NCBI GenBank assembly: GCA_011365025.1
Contig: RDOF01000006.1
Coordinates: 62,001 to 126,000 of the forward strand
Length of the DNA: 64,000 bases
Source of the DNA: Candidatus Thorarchaeota archaeon
GTDB lineage: Archaea > Asgardarchaeota > Thorarchaeia > Thorarchaeales > Thorarchaeaceae
Direction: 5' to 3'
Below, piece after piece: positions 51,440-60,385 of the stretch (position 1 is the first letter of the stretch; each line of letters opens with the position of its first letter). A program made the position numbers and the translations under genes. Below the pieces are notes generated by a model that was not told the origin of the DNA, searched no databases, and was given only the letters and a program-made list of their open reading frames with translations.

Positions 51440-51960
51440 CATTGCCAGTCGATTTGAATACTCTTTCACCGACTTGTCAGAAAAACTTGGCCAAGGACTA
51501 CGAAGACCGCATTGACACAATTGCCAATTTCATGGGTGATTCCTTTGACCAAGATAAGGACCTCTTGGCAACGAAGAAGAAGCAGCAGCGTTGGCTAGAG
51601 TTCCTAATCATACTTTTACCGCTTTTGGTAGCCATCCTTTCCACATATCTCATCTTTCTCACTGATCAGATTCTGGTCGCCTTCATTAATGCAGTGAATG
51701 CAATTCCGCCCTTTGCCCAGAGAATGATTCGAGAGGATATTGAAGAGCTAGAAAAGCAGAGAAAGTCCGCCTTCACTCTACTTAGCTTACGAAACACCAT
51801 AGACAACTCTGCTCAACTGGGTGTTCTTCAGGGAGATTTGCTAAGAAAAGCCCACGGTAGCCTGAGCAATCTAATGACCACCTTTGACTTCATCTCGGCT
51901 GGGACACAGCTACCGGATATCAATGCACACGTCACTATGCTTTGTCCGGGCGGTGCTTGA
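51436..51960 (+). CDS. membrane protein of unknown function coupled to the short charged gene
   Basis: A 174-residue protein with TTG start overlapping the preceding stop (TTG 51442 is also open). Residues about 35-50 are basic (TKKKQQRWLEF), followed by a strong membrane segment (LIILLPLLVAILSTYLIFLTD) and a second weaker one, and then a helical region with EDIEELEKQRKSAFTLL. No motif is recognised. It likely works with the charged 49-residue protein. Confidence 0.55.
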   Translation: MTLPVDLNTLSPTCQKNLAKDYEDRIDTIANFMGDSFDQDKDLLATKKKQQRWLEFLIILLPLLVAILSTYLIFLTDQILVAFINAVNAIPPFAQRMIREDIEELEKQRKSAFTLLSLRNTIDNSAQLGVLQGDLLRKAHGSLSNLMTTFDFISAGTQLPDINAHVTMLCPGGA

Positions 51961-52026
51961 AACTACCTGATGTAGTCATGAGGCCAATTGCTGCACGTCT
52001 AGGCCTCTACGGTATCGCTGCGATTA

Positions 52027-52758
52027 CTAAGGCGCTATCAAGAAGGTTCCATGGATTATCTGAAATGTTCCGACAGCAAGCAAGAAGATTGCTAGATAGT
52101 AGGTCACTAGGATCATCAGCTCCTGAATTTCCTGCCGAGCAAACTGATGATGGAACTCCTTAATCCCAATTAGAGAATCTGATATGACGAAGAGCAATGC
52201 GCCGATGAACACATAGGCGCCGCTTGTCATGCCAATAGGACTTATCATGCTTGAACTCAACCATAGCAATAGCGATGTGCTAAGCGTTAGAGAAATCATA
52301 AAGGCATAGAAATCCACAGCGCGAAGCATTGGGGCTGGGACTTCTGTTTCGGATGTCTTGAGGTATCTGTGATAGAAGAATATGTAGACCATTAAAGCCC
52401 CCAGGCACATGGCAAAGGCTAGCATTGGGATAGGCGTCAATCCAATAGTGACACTCATCAATAGGAAGTTCACGACATAGAATATATGGGATATGAGGAA
52501 ACAACCTAATCCTGCAATCAACTTGAACTCGATGCTGAAATCTCCGCAGGCGCAGAAGAGCAGGGCTATGGCCAGAAGTGGATAGAAGACAATTGGGTCT
52601 GGTTGCATCAGCAATATGAAGACCACTGCCAAGACTCCCGGAATTGCCTTAATTGTGGCACGGATTGGAGTTCTCACCTCGAGTCTAGGAACAGCTCTGA
52701 GTAAAATAGCAAAGACTGCAAAGATCCAAAAGAGTGTGGCAAATAGAATGAATGACAT
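52027..52758 (-). CDS. YhhN/TMEM86-like membrane protein (lysoplasmalogenase family)
   Basis: A 243-residue multi-pass protein with seven to eight hydrophobic helices. It follows the YhhN layout: a short N-terminal helix, ATIKAIPGVLAVVFILLM, LLFCACGDFSIEFK (the usual acidic GD motif), and a C-terminal GALLFVISDSLIGIKEFH. Human TMEM86 hydrolyses the vinyl-ether bond of lysoplasmalogens; archaeal versions are uncharacterised. It is convergent with the membrane-protein gene at 51436. Confidence 0.7.
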   Translation of the reverse strand: MSFILFATLFWIFAVFAILLRAVPRLEVRTPIRATIKAIPGVLAVVFILLMQPDPIVFYPLLAIALLFCACGDFSIEFKLIAGLGCFLISHIFYVVNFLLMSVTIGLTPIPMLAFAMCLGALMVYIFFYHRYLKTSETEVPAPMLRAVDFYAFMISLTLSTSLLLWLSSSMISPIGMTSGAYVFIGALLFVISDSLIGIKEFHHQFARQEIQELMILVTYYLAIFLLAVGTFQIIHGTFLIAP

Positions 52759-52827
52759 GGCGCAAAACTAAGGAAAATCCTCCTTATGAGTGTTAAACCT
52801 CGCTTTTACTAGATGGATGTGGGCCTA

Positions 52828-53148
52828 CTATCTAAGGAGCGCCCAAACCAAAACGAGTAGAATGGCTATGAGTAGCATGGCTGCCATAAAGGGGTATGCA
52901 TCTCTATGAAAGGACTTGAATCCACCGTAAATGCCAATGACGCTTCCGAGGATAACGCCACCTATTAGGAATACGATGGCAATCTGCTCAAGAGATGCCG
53001 GAACGACGCCCGTGAGGGCAAAGATGAAGATGAGAAGAATGCAGATGAGGACGACCCACCTTCCCCAGGCAAAGGCCGGATGATAGAACTCACCTAGCTT
53101 CATCTCTCTATGCCAGAGACCTAGGCCGGGTCTTTCTTCATGCTGCAT
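52828..53148 (-). CDS. small three-helix membrane protein
   Basis: A 106-residue protein with three hydrophobic segments (WVVLICILLIFIFALTGVV, IVFLIGGVILGSVIGIYGG and MAAMLLIAILLVLVWALL) and a polar N-terminus. No family is recognised. It sits in a minus-strand run between the YhhN-like gene and the NosD-type gene. Confidence 0.6.
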   Translation of the reverse strand: MQHEERPGLGLWHREMKLGEFYHPAFAWGRWVVLICILLIFIFALTGVVPASLEQIAIVFLIGGVILGSVIGIYGGFKSFHRDAYPFMAAMLLIAILLVLVWALLR

Positions 53149-53216
53149 TTGTTTCCCTGAGTGGTATATGCTTGAGTTCCGACTTGAGTCTTTGCTTCAC
53201 AATATCATCCGAGACA

Positions 53217-56200
53217 TTACTCCGCCCTCTTGCCTACCTTGATAATCTCCTTGTTGAAGAGCACATAGAGCACAAAGGCCCCACTCACGAATCCCACAAC
53301 AAGGGTTAAGAAAGGCACCAAATCCAGCTGGGCTATTGTTATTGTGGTAGTTGTAGTAGTGGTTGTCGTTGTCGCATCAGGTATCAATGGGTTTGTACCG
53401 TTCTCATACTCCTCGAGGTTCGTGACTCCATCTCCATCGGCATCCCATCCAGAGTCATCAATTATGGGGTTCATGTGATTCTCAATCTCCCATAGGTCGG
53501 GGAGTGAGTCTCCGTCAGAATCCGCACTTGCAGGATTGAGGCCTAGGAGGTATTCCTCGTAGTTTGTCAATCCGTCGCCATCAAGGTCTCCATCTGCATC
53601 ATCGAGTAGAGGATTGAGCCCGTAGTAATGCTCCCAGCCATCGGGCATTTGGTCCAGGTCGGAGTCGGGCGAAATTGGCGATGTGCCGGCCAGCATCTCA
53701 TTCAGGTTGTTGAGACCGTCAGCGTCCAGATCTCCTGCTGCATCATTGAAGAGTGGGTTGAGACCGTTAGTGACTTCGTAGTTGTCGGGCATAGCGTCGC
53801 CGTCAGTATCGTTATTTCCAGCCAAAAGCCCCATTTGGTATTCCTCGAGATTGGTGAGGGTATCTCCATCTGCGTCTCCTGCCGCATCGTCAGTGGTTGG
53901 GTCTAGACCATTTGCCACTTCGTATGCATCAGGAATCGAATCGGAGTCAGAGTCTTCAGTAAACGGACTCAGACCATTTCGAACCTCCCAGGCATCCTCC
54001 AATTCGTCGCCGTCAAGGTCCGATGTGGCAAGTACGTAGAAATCAAGAAGATGCGAATCCCCGTCAATAACATAGATGCCATATCCCGGGCTGTCTGACC
54101 AGTAATTGCCTTCAGAGGTGTAGGAATCATACCATTTGTTGGTAGTTGAGCCGTTGTCACAAGCCTGACCGTACTTTCCTTCATTATCAACAAACACGCA
54201 ATGGTGAACCAGTGAATTTTCAGAATAGGCTAGATACACACCATAAACCTCGTTGCTATAGAATACATTCTCTGTGATTGATATAGTATCACTTCCCTCC
54301 ACTACCAAGCCACAGTAGGAGTTTCCGTAAATGAAGTTCCCATCCACAATTGGGTCTTCACAGCCGTGCAAGTAGATTCCACTTCCTCCATTATTCACCA
54401 CAGTGTTTGATGTTACATCCAGATTCGGCGCGTTGGTGGCAAAGACTCCATCCTCCACATTCCCCTCACACAAGTTACTAATGATTGTTCCAGGCTGCAT
54501 GGCGAAAATTTCTATTCCCTTTGCTCCATTGAATGAAAAAGTATTGTTGAATAAGACATAGCTCCCAGCTAATGAAACAGTAATGCCACTTTCTCCGTTT
54601 GAACAAGAATTCGTACTCTCAACAACCGAGTTGGTAGAAAACAGCCAGATGCCTTGAGCCAGACTTTGAGCAATAGTACATTGACGTATGGTTCCCAGGA
54701 AGCATGTCATTGAGATTCCTATATTATTACCAGTGAAACTGGAATCAACAATCAATGCTCTCTCTGACTGGGATCCAACGAGTCCGGTTCCTTCAGAATT
54801 GTCGCATCTAACGCCAGTGACCACGCAGTCCGGACTATAATCAACTCGTATACCAAATGAGCCTGTGTTGTTGGTAACGCAATCTGTGATTCTGACCTGT
54901 GGCGAAAAGGATACATGTATTCCTATGGCAGTATTGGAGATTGTATGGGATGTCACATTCACTCCGGTGCAATTTATCAGAATCAACTGTCCGTGCTCTC
55001 CTGTTACTTCAACACTATCGAGATTAGTTAGTATAGATAGCGGCTTTCCGTTCACAATGTTGTTCCTAATTCGGCTGGCAATAGTCAGCATGGTATTAAC
55101 ATTCGAGGTGCTGAAGTAGATGCCTGAGTTGGCAAAGGTGTTGTTGTGTACGATGAAATTCATGGAGGAACTAATTGTCAGGGACTTCTGTGTATTGTAG
55201 GCATAGGTGCAGTTCGCCATTGTAATGTCCGTAACTGATTGATAATCGATGCCCTCGTTGTTCCCAACGATTGTGCAGTTAGCCACCACACAGTCCTCGC
55301 TGTTTGTAATTTTGGCACCCGCGCCGGAATTGTTCGAAATATTAGAGAGTCGTACAATTGTGAAGTCTGAGTTCCAAATAGTGATTCCATCAGTACCACA
55401 TTGAGTGGCATCAATATTGTGGAGCGTCGTGGATGGTGAGTTAGTAACATAAATGCCTTCGGCATGACATCCATCGAAGACGCTGTTAGAGATCACACAC
55501 TCTGTACAGCTTTCAAGAACGGCCCCCTCGGTTGTCCGCGAGCAATCAAGTGAGGTCACAGTGACTCGCGTACAGTCCACCATGAGCAATTGGCCATAAT
55601 TGGCTGAATGCGCCGTATCGGTTTCGCTGAGTATGAAGCCAAAGGGCTTTCCATTCACGTAGTTATTGCTGACCACAAAGAGCGAGTATGCAGGAATGCT
55701 TGATGCCGCGAGGCGTAGCCCGTCATCGATGAATATGTTATTCTCAACCACACAGGAGTCAGAAACAACATTAATTCCGTGGTAGTTATTCCGCAGTAGA
55801 GTATTGTTTGTTATGATACAGCCGACGGAGGTTAGCACGTTGATACCAATTGATTCTGTGTCAGTCACGGTATTGTTAAAACATACAATCCCCGGAGAGT
55901 CTATGATTTCTATACCGTAGACGCGGCTCCGGGAGACTCTATTGTTTTCAATCTCTGCCCCAGAGTTATCCACGCGTATACCGCACCAACCGTTATCCTC
56001 CAGAATATTATCATATGCAGTAGCTGACACTGAGTCTACAAAGGATATTCCTACACCCATATCCGAACCTATCCCGTAGATGTTTTGATAATTGGTTCTG
56101 ATGCAGGTGTTGTTGATAACTTGGACATCATCACTCAGAGGCACCTGAATCGCCAAGTACTTGTTATCCAGACAGGTGCAATTCTCTATAGTGGCTTTGT

Positions 56201-56702
56201 CCGAAGTACGTGCATAGATTCCCTGTTCGCACCCAGTGAATATGCTATCTGAAATCACGGTTTCTCCTGCATTGGTCAGGTAGCAACCTATCGCAGCATC
56301 TACGGAAATAACTTGGTGTATCTCGGCTGTGCCCGGATTGACATTGAATACCTCTACTCCGTTGTGCCCCTCAGCTTTTATCCAGCAATTAGAGATTTTG
56401 AAATGCTTCGTTGTTCCAGATACTGATATTCCATCTGTTGCGTCAGTTGTGATGTTCCACCCCTCAAGAAGGAAAGGGTTTCCTGGGTCTCCATTCCCTC
56501 CTACCGAGGCTAGTTCTAACTCGGTATCATCGGTGATGACTATTGGAACATGCGTCGTGTAACTTGACACGAATGGAGCCTCGTTGTTTTGATGCCCATG
56601 TACTCCTAATTGGAACGCAACTGGGTCGCCTAACAAGACTCCACCTAGCATTAGAATGACACATAAGAAAGCGAGAGTTACTATGGCTCTTCTACGCGGC
56701 AT
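53217..56702 (-). CDS. giant NosD/beta-helix surface protein with thrombospondin-3 repeats
   Basis: An approximately 1161-residue secreted protein. The start at 56702 (MPRRRAIVTLAFL) has GGAGG seven bases upstream, and the signal helix covers about residues 6-26. Residues about 45-830 form a right-handed beta-helix of the NosD/PbH1 type, with repeats like VVENNIFIDDGLRL and ITNNTLLRNNYHGINVV. About 870-1115 are calcium-binding thrombospondin-3 repeats (DADGDTLTNLEEYQMG, DSDGDSLPDLWEIENH). A Thr-rich linker and a C-terminal membrane segment (LTLVVGFVSGAFVLYVLFN) anchor it. It likely decorates the cell surface; carbohydrate binding or processing is possible. Confidence 0.8.
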   Translation of the reverse strand: MPRRRAIVTLAFLCVILMLGGVLLGDPVAFQLGVHGHQNNEAPFVSSYTTHVPIVITDDTELELASVGGNGDPGNPFLLEGWNITTDATDGISVSGTTKHFKISNCWIKAEGHNGVEVFNVNPGTAEIHQVISVDAAIGCYLTNAGETVISDSIFTGCEQGIYARTSDKATIENCTCLDNKYLAIQVPLSDDVQVINNTCIRTNYQNIYGIGSDMGVGISFVDSVSATAYDNILEDNGWCGIRVDNSGAEIENNRVSRSRVYGIEIIDSPGIVCFNNTVTDTESIGINVLTSVGCIITNNTLLRNNYHGINVVSDSCVVENNIFIDDGLRLAASSIPAYSLFVVSNNYVNGKPFGFILSETDTAHSANYGQLLMVDCTRVTVTSLDCSRTTEGAVLESCTECVISNSVFDGCHAEGIYVTNSPSTTLHNIDATQCGTDGITIWNSDFTIVRLSNISNNSGAGAKITNSEDCVVANCTIVGNNEGIDYQSVTDITMANCTYAYNTQKSLTISSSMNFIVHNNTFANSGIYFSTSNVNTMLTIASRIRNNIVNGKPLSILTNLDSVEVTGEHGQLILINCTGVNVTSHTISNTAIGIHVSFSPQVRITDCVTNNTGSFGIRVDYSPDCVVTGVRCDNSEGTGLVGSQSERALIVDSSFTGNNIGISMTCFLGTIRQCTIAQSLAQGIWLFSTNSVVESTNSCSNGESGITVSLAGSYVLFNNTFSFNGAKGIEIFAMQPGTIISNLCEGNVEDGVFATNAPNLDVTSNTVVNNGGSGIYLHGCEDPIVDGNFIYGNSYCGLVVEGSDTISITENVFYSNEVYGVYLAYSENSLVHHCVFVDNEGKYGQACDNGSTTNKWYDSYTSEGNYWSDSPGYGIYVIDGDSHLLDFYVLATSDLDGDELEDAWEVRNGLSPFTEDSDSDSIPDAYEVANGLDPTTDDAAGDADGDTLTNLEEYQMGLLAGNNDTDGDAMPDNYEVTNGLNPLFNDAAGDLDADGLNNLNEMLAGTSPISPDSDLDQMPDGWEHYYGLNPLLDDADGDLDGDGLTNYEEYLLGLNPASADSDGDSLPDLWEIENHMNPIIDDSGWDADGDGVTNLEEYENGTNPLIPDATTTTTTTTTTITIAQLDLVPFLTLVVGFVSGAFVLYVLFNKEIIKVGKRAE

Positions 56703-56818
56703 TACCAAACCTCCCCGTCGTACGAAAACGACTTCCATTTGGTATGCACAATTTGGCAATAAATTATTCCATGAAATTTGAACTGCATACTTGTGCGGAA
56801 TTAACTGAACTAACTGGG

Positions 56819-57535
56819 TCAGGGGTAGTACAAATCCCAGTCTGAATGGTACGTGTGAATAAGACTGAGCAGTTCATCATAGGTCTCTTGTGTAATATAG
56901 TTCATAATACTGGAACTCTCATTGTCGAGCCAGATATCAAAATGGATATGTGCTCCATCCCCAATCTTGAGGAATTCCGCTATCTTGTCCCCCTTGGCAA
57001 CCCAGTCGCCCTCCTCCACCTCTAGCATCGCAAGCTGGAAGTCTTTATCTGCTGCATCTAATGTGAATGCTTCGAAGCAGTATCCAATCACAAGTGACTC
57101 ATTGAACTGAATGTTGAGATGAACCATGTACATGTTGTAAGTGGACTCCGGATACTCCTGCCAAGAGATCTCAATGACTTTCCCCGGAGCAGCAGCGATG
57201 ACATCAGAATGATTGTTCAGGAAATAATCTACTCCTCGATGCTCAAAGCCCCAAGGGCAGTTATCACTGTCACTCCAGCCTTCATTGAAGGCATAGATGT
57301 CTGACTGGCTTACATAAACGACGCCAAGGTTGTCAAGCCCTGTTGAGTCATAGCGCCCCTCGGCATCAAAGGTATCAATAAAGGGAATTTCCCCGTCACT
57401 TTCCTGCAGATACCAAAGCACGCCACCGACAATGACAATGATCACAATTAGTATGGCGCAGCCTTTTCTTTGCATGCAATTCAATAATGCATTGCCACTG
57501 AAAAAACTGCCTGAATTCTTAGGGCTACTCCCCAT
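56819..57535 (-). CDS. M23/LytM-family metallopeptidase with N-terminal anchor
   Basis: A 238-residue protein with an N-terminal membrane segment (residues 25-42, GCAILIVIIVIVGGVLWY) and an outside LytM-type domain. The zinc site shows His99 and Asp103 (HRGVD) and His196/His198 (HIHFD); PGKV follows the first part as usual. Most M23 peptidases cut Gly-Gly or D-amino-acid bonds in peptidoglycan; an archaeal version must act on another cell-surface peptide or be a binding protein. It overlaps the SWIM gene by 11 bases and follows the LRR gene in one operon. Confidence 0.75.
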   Translation of the reverse strand: MGSSPKNSGSFFSGNALLNCMQRKGCAILIVIIVIVGGVLWYLQESDGEIPFIDTFDAEGRYDSTGLDNLGVVYVSQSDIYAFNEGWSDSDNCPWGFEHRGVDYFLNNHSDVIAAAPGKVIEISWQEYPESTYNMYMVHLNIQFNESLVIGYCFEAFTLDAADKDFQLAMLEVEEGDWVAKGDKIAEFLKIGDGAHIHFDIWLDNESSSIMNYITQETYDELLSLIHTYHSDWDLYYP

Positions 57536-57932
57536 TTTGTTCGTGGTTTGGAAACAACGAGTCTTTCTCTAGCCATACTCCTGTCAGCTGGCATACGCCG
57601 AGAATGTGACTGCAGATTAGGCGGTGTTTGAAGAATGGACAGTTGCAGTGGTACGTTCCCCTCTCATATCTCACATTGTAGCGTCCGTATTTTGGCGAGT
57701 GCACTATGTAATGGAATGTCACTATCTCACCATCTTGCCCCTTTTCTTCACTCACAAGCTGGATTCGTTTTGAATGCCTGAGGTAGTTCTTGCTGATTCG
57801 GAACTTGTTGTGAACAAGACGGTCTTTTTTGATCCATTCAGCTATCCAATCTGGGATATCTGCCATTATTGTCACGCTCTTGATTTCGAATCGGTCAGAC
57901 CTCTCTTCTTTGTGCTGTTGGTCCGCTTGCAT
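57525..57932 (-). CDS. SWIM zinc-finger protein
   Basis: A 135-residue protein with a SWIM domain: strands VTFHYIVHSPKYGRYNVRYE, then the metal motif CNCPFFKHRLICSHIL (Cys-x-Cys and Cys-x-His, about residues 103-118). SWIM domains bind DNA, RNA or protein. It begins 5 bases after the LRR gene's stop and its end overlaps the M23 gene, so the three are one operon. Met23 is an alternative start. Confidence 0.8.
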   Translation of the reverse strand: MQADQQHKEERSDRFEIKSVTIMADIPDWIAEWIKKDRLVHNKFRISKNYLRHSKRIQLVSEEKGQDGEIVTFHYIVHSPKYGRYNVRYERGTYHCNCPFFKHRLICSHILGVCQLTGVWLEKDSLFPNHEQNGE

Positions 57933-57937
57933 TCATA

Positions 57938-59653
57938 TCAATATCCCCTGTCCCATTTCCCTCCACCACGCCGCCTCCGCTTATCCTTTGGACGGAACTG
58001 CGAGAAGCGTTTCTGATAGCTTTTCACTATATCCCAAATCAACTCCTGCATCCCCTTGGTCATCGAATTCAGGTTGAAGCCCCCCTCCTCGGTGATCTCA
58101 TAATCGAAGTGTATCTCTTTCAAAGCATCCTTGGTCATTGATTCCCCTTCATGCGTGACCTGAATATCGTAGCCTAACTCTTTCAAAGCTTTAGTGACCT
58201 CTTCCAGACCATCATCATCTGTGGTTAATGGCATTCTTAATGTTTTGAGAATTCGATGTCCATATTCTGTGAGCCAGAGGGGTCCTAGGTCATACATACA
58301 ATAAAACTCTTCATCATCAAAATAGGAATACTCCTCCAGGGGTTCCGACTCGACAGGCACCTTTACGCGCGTCATTTCCTCATGCCGCAACTCATTTACT
58401 TGTTCTGCCCGCATGATTAGGTCCGCATGTTTTCCTTCCTCAAGCAACTTCTCGACATCAAGTCCAAAAGTGGTGCCTCCCCGGTCAATCTGTTCACACA
58501 TCTTCTCAACAACAATGGTACTGACTGCTTCCTTTGCCTGGTCGAAAGGTGTTGCTGGAGGAATGGCACAAAGCTCTTCCAAAATGTTTGAGTCCACCAT
58601 TCCAAGGTCAAGTTGGTCCAGATTGCTAAGTAATGCATATTGTATACGGAATATTTTCAGAGGGTCAGTCAATGGTGTCTGTTTTCGTGCAGATGCAATA
58701 GCCCAAAAAGGAGTCCAAGAATCCGAATCCAATTTGATACACACGGCATTAGGTTCACATACCCTAAGTGATTGGATGCTTTGTAATGAGCCGAGAGGGC
58801 TCAGATCAATCCCGATTATGTTGTTATGCTCCATGTTAAGCTCTTGAAGGCGGGAGCATGAACGCAGGGCACTAATGCTTGTGAATACTAAATCATTGTT
58901 ACGAAGCGTGAGTCTCTGGAGATTGATACAGGCGGAGAGGGGCTCGAGGTTGATTGACTCTAACCTATTATAGCTGAGATACAGCTCTTGGAGCTTCTTA
59001 CACGAGCTGAGAGGTTCGAGGTCTATGTGGCGAAGTTTGTTATTGCTAAGAACGAGCCTCCTGAAATCGGGACAGGAGGCGAGAGGCATCAAATCAATCC
59101 CCTGCAAGTCGTTTAGTTCTAGGTCAAGTGATTGAAGTCTGGAAACGAATTCAAGAGGCTGCAGGTCGATTTTCGGGATTCTTCCATATCTAAGTGCAAG
59201 GTTCTCCAAGTTCGTACATGAATTCAACGGGGCGAGATCGATAGCACTCACGCGGCCTCTAAAGGTGATTTCAATCTCCCTAAGATTCGGACATGAACTG
59301 AGCGGAGCAAAGTCAATGCCTTCAGCATTATTGCCTCCGATCTTGAGCACTTCCAGTTTCTTGCAGCGACGAAGCGGTTCAAGGTCAATCTCGGAAAAAA
59401 GGTTGTACTCAAGATTCAGAACCCTGAGGTTGGAGCAAGACCTGAGTCCTGAAAGGTCAATCCTCTTGATGAACTTGGTACCCAAATCAATATTTTCCAC
59501 ATCTCTTGGGAATGACACTTTATCTAAGGATTCCTTTCGAGAGGATTTAGCAGATTTGGTGCTCGATGTACTATACTTCAAGACTACCTTTCTGCCCCAC
59601 ATGACACTCAAAGCTGCTATTGCACAGCCTGCTGATAAGCCTTCACACAGCAA
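57938..59653 (-). CDS. leucine-rich-repeat protein
   Basis: A 571-residue soluble protein. From about 55 to 310 it carries 10 or more LRRs of the form IDLEPLSSCKKLQELYLSYN (23-residue period). The C-terminal 250 residues are helical and unassigned, with LWLTEYGHRILKTLR and MTKGMQELIWDIVKSYQ near the end and a basic tail (KDKRRRRGGGK). LRR proteins mediate protein contacts. The TTG start 59653 is used; ATG 59602 is an alternative. A TATA-like element is near 59700. Confidence 0.8.
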   Translation of the reverse strand: MLCEGLSAGCAIAALSVMWGRKVVLKYSTSSTKSAKSSRKESLDKVSFPRDVENIDLGTKFIKRIDLSGLRSCSNLRVLNLEYNLFSEIDLEPLRRCKKLEVLKIGGNNAEGIDFAPLSSCPNLREIEITFRGRVSAIDLAPLNSCTNLENLALRYGRIPKIDLQPLEFVSRLQSLDLELNDLQGIDLMPLASCPDFRRLVLSNNKLRHIDLEPLSSCKKLQELYLSYNRLESINLEPLSACINLQRLTLRNNDLVFTSISALRSCSRLQELNMEHNNIIGIDLSPLGSLQSIQSLRVCEPNAVCIKLDSDSWTPFWAIASARKQTPLTDPLKIFRIQYALLSNLDQLDLGMVDSNILEELCAIPPATPFDQAKEAVSTIVVEKMCEQIDRGGTTFGLDVEKLLEEGKHADLIMRAEQVNELRHEEMTRVKVPVESEPLEEYSYFDDEEFYCMYDLGPLWLTEYGHRILKTLRMPLTTDDDGLEEVTKALKELGYDIQVTHEGESMTKDALKEIHFDYEITEEGGFNLNSMTKGMQELIWDIVKSYQKRFSQFRPKDKRRRRGGGKWDRGY

Positions 59654-59747
59654 TCCCTACGGACTTCAGGTTCATTATCCAATAGTCGCCAAATTGGGAA
59701 TTCTATAACACAAATAGAGAAGATAGATTGCTTATTAGCATCCAATG

Positions 59748-59771
59748 TGTACATCCCTCGGAGGATGTACA
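59748..59771. repeat. TGTACATCC inverted repeat in the divergent gap
   Basis: TGTACATCC (59748-59756) and GGATGTACA (59763-59771) form perfect 9-base arms with a six-base loop (ctcgga). It lies between the LRR gene (minus) and the gene at 59879 (plus), 95 bases from one start and 107 from the other, so it could be a shared operator. Nothing else distinct was seen in 59654-59878 apart from a TATA-like ccttttatgg near 59838. Confidence 0.5.
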
Positions 59772-59878
59772 ATCGATTCTGGCGGGCTTCAGGCTTGGAA
59801 ACGATTATTCAAGCACTCGCAGTATTCGAATCAGAGGCCTTTTATGGCATTAGTCTTTCCTCTCCATGGCGGTGAGTT

Positions 59879-60340
59879 ATGCCAGAATATAGGGCAAAAG
59901 ACGAGTTCCTTAACCTGAGATGGGCCATTGGACTGCTTAATGATTTGACATATGACATCGTTGGCTCCAATTATGATAAGGCCTGTGCAAAGGCCAAAGG
60001 TGCTTCAAAGCATATGCTGCCGCATCTGCTAGTAGCAAGAGAAGAAGACCCTCTTCTTGGTAAATGCAAAGATTTCAGAAATTATGTGAAGAAGATCGAA
60101 GACTATGAGAAACTGAATTGCGCGAAGTCAAAGGACCTATTGAAGTTCGTTGACGCTCTGTTCTATGGAGTTTTTCAATACCTGATGAGTTTCGACAAAA
60201 AAGGAATCAAGCAATGGAAGGAAAGCAAGAAGCGTGCCTTTTCATTCCAATTTGCAGATCGTGCCTTTCGAGATGAGGTTTCGAAGGAAATGGGGTACTA
60301 TTTCGAAATCGTCAACGACCTCAAGAAGAAAATGCCATGA
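59879..60340 (+). CDS. conserved-looking helical protein of unknown function
   Basis: A 153-residue soluble, Lys-rich, mostly helical protein (FLNLRWAIGLLNDLTYDIV, LLKFVDALFYGVFQYLMSF). No motif is recognised. GGTGAG lies just before the ATG, and a TATA-like ccttttatgg lies at about 59838, so a real gene with its own promoter is likely. It could share regulation with the LRR operon through the inverted repeat at 59748. Confidence 0.6.
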   Translation: MPEYRAKDEFLNLRWAIGLLNDLTYDIVGSNYDKACAKAKGASKHMLPHLLVAREEDPLLGKCKDFRNYVKKIEDYEKLNCAKSKDLLKFVDALFYGVFQYLMSFDKKGIKQWKESKKRAFSFQFADRAFRDEVSKEMGYYFEIVNDLKKKMP

Positions 60341-60385
60341 ATGAATTGAAAAACGAGGATTCATGAATTTGCTTTCTGGTGCAAC

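Noticed and set aside
53340..53400. Run of ACN codons in the NosD-type gene considered as a simple repeat or CRISPR-like element
   Set aside because: It is an in-frame Thr-rich linker before the membrane anchor, and there are no spaced repeats.
53400..54020. Periodic DNA repeats in the thrombospondin-3 region considered as a CRISPR array
   Set aside because: The repeats are degenerate, protein-coding and lack unique equal-length spacers.
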